In this document: one piece after another, positions 1 to 5,825 of the stretch
Layout of the letters: the number at the start of each line of letters is the position of its first letter
How positions within the stretch are numbered: the stretch's first letter is position 1
Assembly (NCBI GenBank): GCA_020028115.1
Contig: JAHWYA010000068.1
Coordinates: forward strand, 1 to 7,506
DNA length: 7,506 nt
Direction: 5' to 3'
Source of the DNA: Anaeromyxobacter sp.
GTDB taxonomy: Bacteria > Myxococcota > Myxococcia > Myxococcales > Anaeromyxobacteraceae
Program-made: the position numbers and the translations under genes
Notes under the pieces: model-generated
What the model saw: only the letters and a program-made list of their open reading frames with translations
What the model was told of the DNA's origin: nothing
The model's database searches: none

Positions 1-579
1 GCCCGCGAACGGGGCGCGGACCCGCGCCTTCGCCGCCTGCTCCTCCGCGAGCGTCGCGCGGGCCGCGGCGTCGGCCGCCTGGGCGCGGGCGCCCTCGAGG
101 GCGGCCTCCGCCTGCTCCGCCTGCTGCTCGGCGACGGCGCCCGCCTCGGTGAGCGTCCGCGCGCGCCGCGCGTTCGCCTCCGCGACCTGCAGCGCGTTCT
201 TCGCGGCCGAGACGCCGGAGCGCGCGGCGAGGAGGTTCTGCTGGAGCGCGGTGTCGTCGATGCGCGCGAGGAGCTGGCCGGGGGCCACCTTCTGGCCGGT
301 CTCGGCCATGACCTGAAGGACCGCTCCCGCCACCTCGGCGCGGAGCGCCGCCTCGCGGCGCGCGCGGAGCGTGCCCGAGATCTCCGGCCCGGACGAGAGC
401 GTCCGCTCCTCCACGACCGCGATGTTCTCCTCGGAGAGGGTGACGGGCGGCTGATCCGCCGGGGGCGCCTTCGCGTTCGGGTCGGCGGGCTTGCCGCCTC
501 CGCACCCCACGGCGAACGTCGCCGCGAGCATCACCGCCGCGGCGCGCCTGGCGCCGACCGCACTACCCGTCCGAGCCAC
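1..579 (-). CDS. RND efflux periplasmic adaptor (membrane fusion protein), N-terminal half, partial
   Basis: The minus-strand frame is open from a GTG at 579 to the window edge, giving 193 residues of a protein that usually has about 350-400. It would be the HlyD/AcrA-type adaptor that joins an inner-membrane RND pump to an outer-membrane channel. Residues 10-26 form a short lipoprotein signal ending at Cys26 (FAVGC). Residues 68-112 form the first half of the lipoyl-like barrel, with EVAGAV, GQKVAPGQLLARID. Residues 113-186 are Ala/Glu/Arg-rich and form the alpha-hairpin coiled coil, with the family turn GAVAEQQ. The second barrel half starts with RAPFAG at 188-193. I prefer the GTG because a GAGGGA ribosome site (586-591) lies 6 nt upstream and the start supplies basic residues before the hydrophobic stretch. 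An ATG at 531 would leave too short a signal. The pump gene probably lies beyond the left edge. Substrate is unknown. The family call is firm. Confidence 0.9.
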   Translation of the reverse strand, partial: MARTGSAVGARRAAAVMLAATFAVGCGGGKPADPNAKAPPADQPPVTLSEENIAVVEERTLSSGPEISGTLRARREAALRAEVAGAVLQVMAETGQKVAPGQLLARIDDTALQQNLLAARSGVSAAKNALQVAEANARRARTLTEAGAVAEQQAEQAEAALEGARAQAADAAARATLAEEQAAKARVRAPFAG

Positions 580-605
580 CGGTTCTCCCTCGCGCCCCGC
601 GCTCC

Positions 606-645
606 CGCGGGAACGTGCCCGCGTTGTATGGCAACGCGGGGTTCC
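606..645. repeat. Nested inverted repeats in the divergent efflux/phosphatase-fold intergenic region
   Basis: A perfect 9-bp inverted repeat, CCCGCGTTG (618-626) and CAACGCGGG (632-640), surrounds a 5-nt centre. It is enclosed by a second pair, GGAAC (610-614) and GTTCC (641-645). A third arm, CGCGGG at 606-611, can also pair with CCCGCG at 618-623, so two mutually exclusive hairpins are possible. The element lies 27 nt upstream of the adaptor start codon on the minus strand and about 145 nt upstream of the lipoprotein gene on the plus strand. No U-tract follows on either strand, so it is not a standard terminator. An operator for a dimeric repressor of the efflux genes, or a structured mRNA leader, would both fit; neither is proved. 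Confidence 0.5.
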
Positions 646-671
646 GGTCGCGTACCCTGCATGGGGCGTGG

Positions 672-689
672 GGCGCCCGGCAGGGCGCC
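672..689. repeat. GC-rich inverted repeat, 7-bp stem with 4-nt loop
   Basis: GGCGCCC (672-678) and GGGCGCC (683-689) are separated by GGCA. A competing pair, GTGGGG (668-673) with CCCCAC (700-705), overlaps it. It sits about 100 nt upstream of the plus-strand lipoprotein gene and about 95 nt upstream of the minus-strand adaptor gene. In DNA this GC-rich such repeats arise often by chance, so a regulatory role is only possible. I see no convincing -35/-10 pair elsewhere in 580-788. Confidence 0.3.
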
Positions 690-788
690 GCGCACCGTTC
701 CCCACATGGAGGAGACCCTCGCTGGCGCGGCCTGCGGCGGGCGCGGCCGGAGTACGTTCCGCCCCGCTCACGTCCACAGGGGGTCGCC

Positions 789-1898
789 ATGCTTCGCAGC
801 GCCCGCAGGTCGCTCCTCTCCCTCGCCGCCGCGCTCGTCGCGTCCTGCGGCTCCTCCGGCCCGGAGACCGCCGCGGACGCGGTCTCGACGAGCGCCGTCG
901 ACCCGGGGAACGCGGGCGGCAACAAGCTGCTCACCGTGATGACCCGGAACCTCTACGTGGGCGGGAACCTCTTCCTGCCGTTCGTGTCGCCGACTCCGCT
1001 CGACGCCGCGGCCGAGGTGTGGGCCGACATCCTCGCCTCCGATCCGCCGCTCCGGATGGCGGCGATCGCGGACGAGCTGCGCGCCGCGCGGCCCGACCTC
1101 GTCGCGCTCGAGGAGGTGTACCGGTTCGTCGTCACGCCGATCGGCGCGACCTCGCCGGTCCTCCTCGACCTCGACTTCCTCGCCGCCCTCGAGGCGGCGC
1201 TCGCCGGCGATCCCCTCCACGTCGTCGCCACCCAGCAGCAGACGACCCTCACCGTGCCGTTCCCGGACCAGGGCGTGCAGATCACCCTGATCGACCGCGA
1301 CGCGATCCTGGCGGACGAGGACGTCGTCGTCCGCTCCGCGGGCGGCGGCAGCTTCGACGCGGCGTTCGCGACCACCCTCGCGGACGTGATCCCGGTGCTC
1401 CAGAAGCGCGGGTGGGTCGAGGTCGCCGCGAAGCACCAGGGCGTCCCCTTCACGTTCGTCGCGACCCACCTCGAGGTGAAGGAGTTCGGGCCGCTCCAGT
1501 CGCTGCAGGCGCTCGAGCTCCTCGCCCGCTTCGGCGCCACGGCGCCGACGATCGTGGCGGGCGACCTGAACTCCGACCCGTCGGACCCGGCGTACCTGCT
1601 GCCTGGAAGGCCGCCCGTGCCGACGCCGTACCAGCTCCTCTCGACCCGCTTCCGCGACGTGGCGGGCGGCGTCGGAGACACCTGCTGCTTCGCGGCCGAC
1701 CTCCGCCCGCCGTCGGCGCTCTTCGAGCGCGTCGACCTCGTGTTCGTGCGCGGGGCGATCACGCCGGTGTCGGCCCACCGGATCGGGACGACGCCGCTCG
1801 AGGCGCTCGGCGGACGCTGGCCGAGCGATCACGCGGGCGTGGTCGCGACGGTCCGGCTCGAGAACCCGCGCTTCTTCGCGCTCCAGCCGCCCGAGTAG
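789..1898 (+). CDS. Secreted lipoprotein of the endonuclease/exonuclease/phosphatase fold
   Basis: This 369-residue protein has a lipoprotein signal (residues 1-20, basic MLRSARR, hydrophobic stretch, LVASC lipobox with Cys20) and a low-complexity linker to about 45. The rest is a metal-dependent phosphoesterase domain of the DNase I/exonuclease III/sphingomyelinase superfamily. Its signatures appear in order: MTRNLY (Asn54), DLVALEEV (Glu108/109), ATHLE (His227), VAGDLNSD (Asp259, Asn261), RVDLVF (Asp316) and SDHAG (Asp347, His348). All expected metal and catalytic positions are present, so it should be active and envelope-anchored. The substrate (nucleic acid, phospholipid or sugar phosphate) cannot be read from sequence. 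ATG 789 is chosen because AGGGGG (778-783) lies 5 nt upstream and it gives a clean signal; in-frame codons upstream lack one. A vicinal Cys pair at 299-300 precedes the Asp316 motif. The gene stands alone, divergent from the adaptor and convergent with the oxidoreductase. Confidence 0.88.
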   Translation: MLRSARRSLLSLAAALVASCGSSGPETAADAVSTSAVDPGNAGGNKLLTVMTRNLYVGGNLFLPFVSPTPLDAAAEVWADILASDPPLRMAAIADELRAARPDLVALEEVYRFVVTPIGATSPVLLDLDFLAALEAALAGDPLHVVATQQQTTLTVPFPDQGVQITLIDRDAILADEDVVVRSAGGGSFDAAFATTLADVIPVLQKRGWVEVAAKHQGVPFTFVATHLEVKEFGPLQSLQALELLARFGATAPTIVAGDLNSDPSDPAYLLPGRPPVPTPYQLLSTRFRDVAGGVGDTCCFAADLRPPSALFERVDLVFVRGAITPVSAHRIGTTPLEALGGRWPSDHAGVVATVRLENPRFFALQPPE

Positions 1899-1917
1899 CG
1901 GGCGCGGACCCATGGAA

Positions 1918-1954
1918 GACGCCCGGCCTCCTCGCGGAGACCGGGCGTCGGGTT
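1918..1954. terminator. Hairpin terminator between convergent genes
   Basis: GACGCCCGG (1918-1926) pairs with CCGGGCGTC (1941-1949). After one mismatch the stem continues with CTCC/GGAG (1928-1931 and 1936-1939) around a TCGC tetraloop, giving 13 pairs in all. GGTTTT follows on the plus strand, 20 nt after the lipoprotein stop codon, which is the normal Rho-independent arrangement. In the minus direction it follows the oxidoreductase stop by about 20 nt but has only a weak pyrimidine tract, so termination that way is possible but less certain. Confidence 0.85.
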
Positions 1955-1968
1955 TTCGCAGCGCGGTG

Positions 1969-4900
1969 CTAGGCCTTCGCCTTCGGATTCCCCGCGCCCG
2001 GGACGAGGTTCGCCGGGTTCATCGCCCGGGAGAGCTGCTCGTAGAGCGCGTAGCGCTCGCGCACGTCCTTCTGCGCCTGCTCCATCATCACCTTGAACGC
2101 CGCGGGGTTCGACGCCTCGACCTGCCGGAAGCGGGTCTCGTTCTGGACGAACTGGGAGAGGTCGATCTTCGGCGCGGGGCTGTCGAGCTTGAGCGGGCTC
2201 TCGCCCGAGGCGACCCGGCGCGGGTCGTACCGGAAGAGCGGCCAGTACCCGGAGTCCACCGCGCGCTCCTGCTGCCCGAGCGCCTCGGACATCTCGTACC
2301 CGTGCGCGATGCAGTGCGCGTAGGCGATGACGATCGAGGTGCCGCCGTAGCTGTCGGCCTCCTTGAGCGCGTTCACCGTCTGCGCGTCCTTGGCGCCGAG
2401 CGCGACCCGCGCCACGTACGGGTGGCCGTAGCTCATCGCGAGCATGGCGAGGTCCTTCTTCGGCATCGCCTTGCCGGCCATCGCGAACTTCGCCGCCGCG
2501 CCCATCGGCGTCGCCTTCGACGCCTGGCCGCCGGTGTTCGAGTAGACCTCGGTGTCGAGGACGAGGATGTTCACGTCCTTCCCCGACGCGATCACGTGGT
2601 CGAGGCCGCCGTAGCCGATGTCGTACGCCCAGCCGTCGCCGCCGACGATCCAGACGGACTTGCGGACGAGGTAGTCCGCGACGTCCTTCAGCCGGAGCGC
2701 CTCGTGCGACTTCAGGGTGGCGAGCTTCTCCTTGAGGAGCTTCACCCGGCCGCGCTGCTTCTCGATCCCGGCCTCGTCGAGCTGGCTCGCCTCGAGGAGC
2801 TCCTTCACGAGCCCGTCGCCGAGCTGCGTGCCGAGCTTCGCGAGGAGCTGCCGCGCGTGCTCGGCCTGCGTGTCGATGGCGAGCCGCATCCCGAGGCCGA
2901 ACTCGGCGTTGTCCTCGAAGAGCGAGTTCGCCCAGGCCGGCCCGCGGCCGTCCTGGTTCTGGGTGTACGGCGTCGTCGGGAGGTTGCCGCCGAAGATGGA
3001 CGAGCAGCCCGTCGCGTTCGCGATGACGGCCCGGTCACCGTAGAGCTGGGTGAGGAGCTTGAGGTAAGGGGTCTCGCCGCAGCCGGTGCAGGCGCCGGAG
3101 AACTCGAAGAGGGGCTCGAGGAACTGCGTGCCCTTCACGTCGAGCTTCACCGTCTTGCGGTCCGCCTCCGGGAGCTTCAGGAAGAAGTCCCAGTTCCGGC
3201 GCTCCTTCTCGCGGAGCGGGACGACGTCCATCATGTTGATGGCGCGCTTGCCCTTCTCCGTCTTCGACTCCGCCGGGCAGATCTCGACGCAGAGCGAGCA
3301 GCCGGTGCAGTCGTCCGGCGCGACCTGGAGGGCGTACTTCATGCCCTTCTGGTCGGGCGACTTGAACTCCATCGTGACGAAGTCCTTCGGCGCGGCCTTC
3401 AGCGCCTCGGGGCCGAAGAACTTCGGGCGGATCGCCGCGTGCGGGCAGATGAGCGCGCACTTGTTGCACTGGATGCAGAGCGCCGGCTCCCAGACCGGGA
3501 TCTCGAGGGCGATCGAGCGCTTCTCCCACTTCGTCGTCCCCGTCGGCCAGGTGCCGTCGAGCGGGAACGCCGAGACGGGCAGCTGGTCGCCGTGGCCGGC
3601 GAGCATGAGCGCGGTGACGCGCTTCACGAAGTCCGGGGCGGAGTCGGAGACGGTCGGCGGGCGCGCCGCGCCCGTCACCTTCCTGCCCTCGGTCTTCACC
3701 TCGAAGAGGTGGGCGAGGGTGTGGTCCACGGCGGCGAAGTTCTTCTGCACGACCTCCGGGCCCTTGCGCGCGTAGGTCTTCTCGATCGTCTTCTTGATGT
3801 GGCCGATGGCCTCGTCGCGCGGGAGCACGCCGGAGAGGGCGAAGAAGCAGGTCTGCATGATGGTGTTGATGCGCACCCCCATGCCGGTGTCCTTCGCGAC
3901 CTTGTAGGCGTCGATCACGTAGAACTTGAGCTTCTTGTCGAGGATCTGCTGCTGGACCTCGCGCGGGAGCTTGTCCCACACGACGTCGCTGGAGTGGGCC
4001 GAGTTGAGGAGGAACGTCGCCCCCGGCACCGTCGGCTCGAGCATCTCGTACTTCTCGACGAAGTTCGCCTGGTGGCAGGCGACGAAGCTCGCCTTCGAGA
4101 CGAGGTAGGCCGAGCGGATCGGGCGGGGCCCGAAGCGCAGGTGCGAGACGGTGAGCGTGCCCGACTTCTTCGAGTCGTAGACGAAGTAGCCCTGCGCGTA
4201 GTTGGGCGTGTCCTCGCCGATGATCTTGATCGAGTTCTTGTTCGCGCCGACGGTGCCGTCGGCGCCGAGGCCGAAGAACAGCGCGCGGACGACGTCCGTC
4301 GGCTCGGTGTCGAACGCCGGGTCCCACTTGAGCGAGGTGTGGGTCACGTCGTCGTTGATGCCGATCGTGAAGTGGCGCTTCGGGCGCGGCTTCGCGAGCT
4401 CGTCGTAGACCGCCTTCACCATCGCCGGCGTGAACTCCTTCGAGGAGAGCCCGTAGCGGCCGCCGATCACGGTGAGCTGGTGGTGGAACCGGTCGATGTG
4501 GGCCTGCTCCGCCTCGCGGAGCGCCGTCACGACGTCCTGGTAGAGCGGCTCGCCGAGGGCGCCCGGCTCCTTCGTGCGGTCGAGGACCGCGATCTGCTGC
4601 ACCGACCGCGGCAGCGAGGTCATGAAGGCGCCGAGGTCGAAGGGCCGGTAGAGCCGGACCTTCACGAGGCCCACCTTCTCGCCCTTCGCCACGAGGGCGT
4701 CGACGGTCTCGTGCGCGGTCTCGCAGCCCGAGCCCATCGCGACGACGACGCGCTCCGCCTGCGGGTGGCCGTGGTACTCGAAGAGCCGGTACTTGCGGCC
4801 GGTGATCTTCGCGAACTCGTCCATCGCCTCCTGCACGTGGTCGGCGGCGGCGCTGTAGTAGGCGTTGATCGCCTCGCGCGCCTGGAAGAAGGCGTCGGGG

Positions 4901-5562
4901 TTCTGCGCGGTGCCGCGGAGGGAGGGGCGATCCGGCGTGAGGGCGCGGGCGCGGTGCGCCGAGACGAGGTCCTCGGTGATCATCTGCCGGAGGTCGTCGT
5001 CGGTGAGCTCCTCGACCTTCGCGACCTCGTGCGAGGTCCGGAACCCGTCGAAGAAGTGCAGGAAGGGGACGCGGGACTTGAGCGAGGCGCGCTGCGCGAT
5101 GACCGCGAAGTCGTGCGCCTCCTGCACCGACGCCGACGCGAGCAGGCCGTAGCCGGTCTGCCGCACCGCCATCACGTCGGAGTGGTCGCCGAAGATCGAG
5201 AGCGCGTGCGTCGCGAGCGTGCGCGCCGAGACGTGCATGCACATCGCGGTCAGCTCGCCCGCGATCTTGTACATGTTGGGGATCATGAGGAGGAGGCCCT
5301 GCGACGCGGTGAACGTCGTCGTCAGGGCGCCCGCCTGGAGCGCGCCGTGGACCGCGCCGGCGGCGCCGCCCTCGGACTGCATCTCGGTCACGTTGGGAAC
5401 CGTGCCCCAGATGTTCTTCTTGCCCTTCGCCGACCACTCGTCGGCCCACTCGCCCATGTTGGACGAAGGGGTGATCGGGTAGATCGCGATCACCTCGTTG
5501 ATCCGGTGGGCGACCGAGGCGACCGCCTCGTTGCCGTCCATCGTCACCATCCGCCTAGCCAT
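1969..5562 (-). CDS. nifJ: Pyruvate:ferredoxin (flavodoxin) oxidoreductase, single-chain, complete
   Basis: This 1197-residue protein catalyses pyruvate + CoA to acetyl-CoA + CO2, passing two electrons to ferredoxin or flavodoxin; the reaction can also run toward pyruvate. Domains in order: TPP pyrimidine-binding domain (about 5-245; YPITPSS with Thr31, Glu64, Arg114), domain II (about 260-375), gamma domain (about 425-615; GLGADGTVGANKNSIK), EKR-type linker, and a two-cluster ferredoxin domain (Cys696/699/702/706 and Cys752/755/758/762). The C-terminal TPP domain has GDGWAYDIG at 975-983 and NTGGQ at 1009-1013. Proximal-cluster ligands are Cys825, Cys828, Cys853 and Cys1084. No key residue is missing. 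ATG 5562 is preferred because AGGAGG (5568-5573) lies 5 nt upstream; a GTG at 5565 is too close to it. The N-terminus matches the family. No ferredoxin or nif gene is adjacent, so a metabolic rather than nitrogen-fixation role is likely. nifJ is the family symbol. Confidence 0.97.
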   Translation of the reverse strand: MARRMVTMDGNEAVASVAHRINEVIAIYPITPSSNMGEWADEWSAKGKKNIWGTVPNVTEMQSEGGAAGAVHGALQAGALTTTFTASQGLLLMIPNMYKIAGELTAMCMHVSARTLATHALSIFGDHSDVMAVRQTGYGLLASASVQEAHDFAVIAQRASLKSRVPFLHFFDGFRTSHEVAKVEELTDDDLRQMITEDLVSAHRARALTPDRPSLRGTAQNPDAFFQAREAINAYYSAAADHVQEAMDEFAKITGRKYRLFEYHGHPQAERVVVAMGSGCETAHETVDALVAKGEKVGLVKVRLYRPFDLGAFMTSLPRSVQQIAVLDRTKEPGALGEPLYQDVVTALREAEQAHIDRFHHQLTVIGGRYGLSSKEFTPAMVKAVYDELAKPRPKRHFTIGINDDVTHTSLKWDPAFDTEPTDVVRALFFGLGADGTVGANKNSIKIIGEDTPNYAQGYFVYDSKKSGTLTVSHLRFGPRPIRSAYLVSKASFVACHQANFVEKYEMLEPTVPGATFLLNSAHSSDVVWDKLPREVQQQILDKKLKFYVIDAYKVAKDTGMGVRINTIMQTCFFALSGVLPRDEAIGHIKKTIEKTYARKGPEVVQKNFAAVDHTLAHLFEVKTEGRKVTGAARPPTVSDSAPDFVKRVTALMLAGHGDQLPVSAFPLDGTWPTGTTKWEKRSIALEIPVWEPALCIQCNKCALICPHAAIRPKFFGPEALKAAPKDFVTMEFKSPDQKGMKYALQVAPDDCTGCSLCVEICPAESKTEKGKRAINMMDVVPLREKERRNWDFFLKLPEADRKTVKLDVKGTQFLEPLFEFSGACTGCGETPYLKLLTQLYGDRAVIANATGCSSIFGGNLPTTPYTQNQDGRGPAWANSLFEDNAEFGLGMRLAIDTQAEHARQLLAKLGTQLGDGLVKELLEASQLDEAGIEKQRGRVKLLKEKLATLKSHEALRLKDVADYLVRKSVWIVGGDGWAYDIGYGGLDHVIASGKDVNILVLDTEVYSNTGGQASKATPMGAAAKFAMAGKAMPKKDLAMLAMSYGHPYVARVALGAKDAQTVNALKEADSYGGTSIVIAYAHCIAHGYEMSEALGQQERAVDSGYWPLFRYDPRRVASGESPLKLDSPAPKIDLSQFVQNETRFRQVEASNPAAFKVMMEQAQKDVRERYALYEQLSRAMNPANLVPGAGNPKAKA

Positions 5563-5580
5563 CACGGCCTCCTCGAGAGA

Positions 5581-5623
5581 CGCAAAGCCTCACGCCCTCA
5601 CCTGCGCGAAGGGCGCAAAGCCT
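5581..5623. repeat. Two direct 10-bp repeats in the oxidoreductase leader
   Basis: CGCAAAGCCT occurs at 5581-5590 and 5614-5623, 33 bp apart from start to start, close to three helical turns. Read toward the oxidoreductase gene the unit is AGGCTTTGCG, and the nearer copy ends 7 nt before the AGGAGG ribosome site. A small hairpin, TGCGC/GCGCA (5603-5607 and 5613-5617), lies between and overlaps the second copy. The spacing suggests a protein bound on one DNA face, or a leader RNA element, but no known motif is recognised. Confidence 0.5.
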
Positions 5624-5649
5624 GCGAAGATTGATCCAGGGCAGTTGGG

Positions 5650-5700
5650 TCCCTGCAAGGTCAGGGCCGCGCTGAACTTTTTCGGTAACGCTCGCAGGGA
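5650..5700. repeat. Inverted repeat TCCCTGC/GCAGGGA with 37-bp centre
   Basis: TCCCTGC at 5650-5656 is the exact reverse complement of GCAGGGA at 5694-5700. The left arm overlaps the -12 part of the candidate sigma54 element. Within the left half, CCCTG (5651-5655) can also pair with CAGGG (5662-5666). The centre holds the most AT-rich short stretch here (GAACTTTTTC). It may be an operator pair or chance. Confidence 0.35.
5654..5669 (-). promoter_or_regulatory. Candidate sigma54 (-24/-12) promoter for the oxidoreductase gene
   Basis: The minus strand reads CGGCCCTGACCTTGCA. It has the invariant sigma54 core of GG (5668-5667) and GC (5656-5655) separated by exactly 10 bp, and a full TTGCA at the -12 element. 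The -24 element is imperfect (CGGCCCT against TGGCACG). Transcription would begin near 5643, giving a leader of about 80 nt. Myxobacteria and relatives use sigma54 widely. A single GG-N10-GC match in GC-rich DNA is weak evidence. Confidence 0.3.
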
Positions 5701-5717
5701 ACGACGAAATCCCGCGG

Positions 5718-5748
5718 AGTGTAGCAGATCGCCTACCTGAGTTTGCAA
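5718..5748 (-). promoter_or_regulatory. Candidate extended -10 housekeeping promoter for the oxidoreductase gene
   Basis: On the minus strand TGCTACACT provides an extended -10 (TG-N-TACACT, hexamer 5723-5718). TTGCAA (5748-5743) is the only -35-like hexamer nearby, at a long 19-bp spacing. Transcription would start near 5711 and give a leader of about 150 nt containing both the direct and inverted repeats. An imperfect palindrome, GTAG/CTAC at 5721-5736, overlaps the -10. This is an alternative to, or an addition to, the sigma54 candidate. Confidence 0.3.
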
Positions 5749-5755
5749 GCGATGA

Positions 5756-5774
5756 GGCCCTCCGGGGGAGGGCC
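5756..5774. repeat. Perfect 8-bp GC hairpin in the kinase/oxidoreductase intergenic region
   Basis: GGCCCTCC (5756-5763) and GGAGGGCC (5767-5774) flank a GGG centre. It ends about 50 nt before the kinase start on the plus strand and has no T-run after it on either strand, so it is not an ordinary terminator. It could structure the kinase mRNA leader or be a protein-binding palindrome. Confidence 0.4.
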
Positions 5775-5825
5775 CGCTGCGCCGCCCGGCGTCAACCACC
5801 TTGAGCCCCGCCGCCTGCCCCTGCG

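Noticed and set aside
615..788. A 58-codon N-terminal extension of the phosphoesterase from a GTG at 615
   Set aside because: The extension would bury the lipoprotein signal in mid-protein, and ATG 789 has its own ribosome site.
491..1972. A 493-codon plus-strand frame over the lipoprotein gene
   Set aside because: It is Arg/Pro/Ala-rich with no recognisable motif and overlaps the true phosphoesterase frame, which holds every catalytic signature.
3035..5449. An 804-codon minus-strand frame inside the oxidoreductase gene
   Set aside because: It is the same strand in another frame, Arg/Pro/Gly-rich, while the true frame carries all cofactor motifs without interruption.
1912..5634. A plus-strand open frame of 1240 codons running opposite the whole oxidoreductase gene
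   Set aside because: Its product is an Arg/Leu/Val/Glu/Asp-rich string without domains, as expected from the antisense of GC-rich codons, and the opposite strand encodes an intact conserved enzyme.
5563..5825. CRISPR, tRNA or riboswitch in the longest intergenic regions
   Set aside because: There are only two copies of a 10-bp repeat, no cloverleaf and no known riboswitch core; the repeats are listed as possible regulatory sites only.
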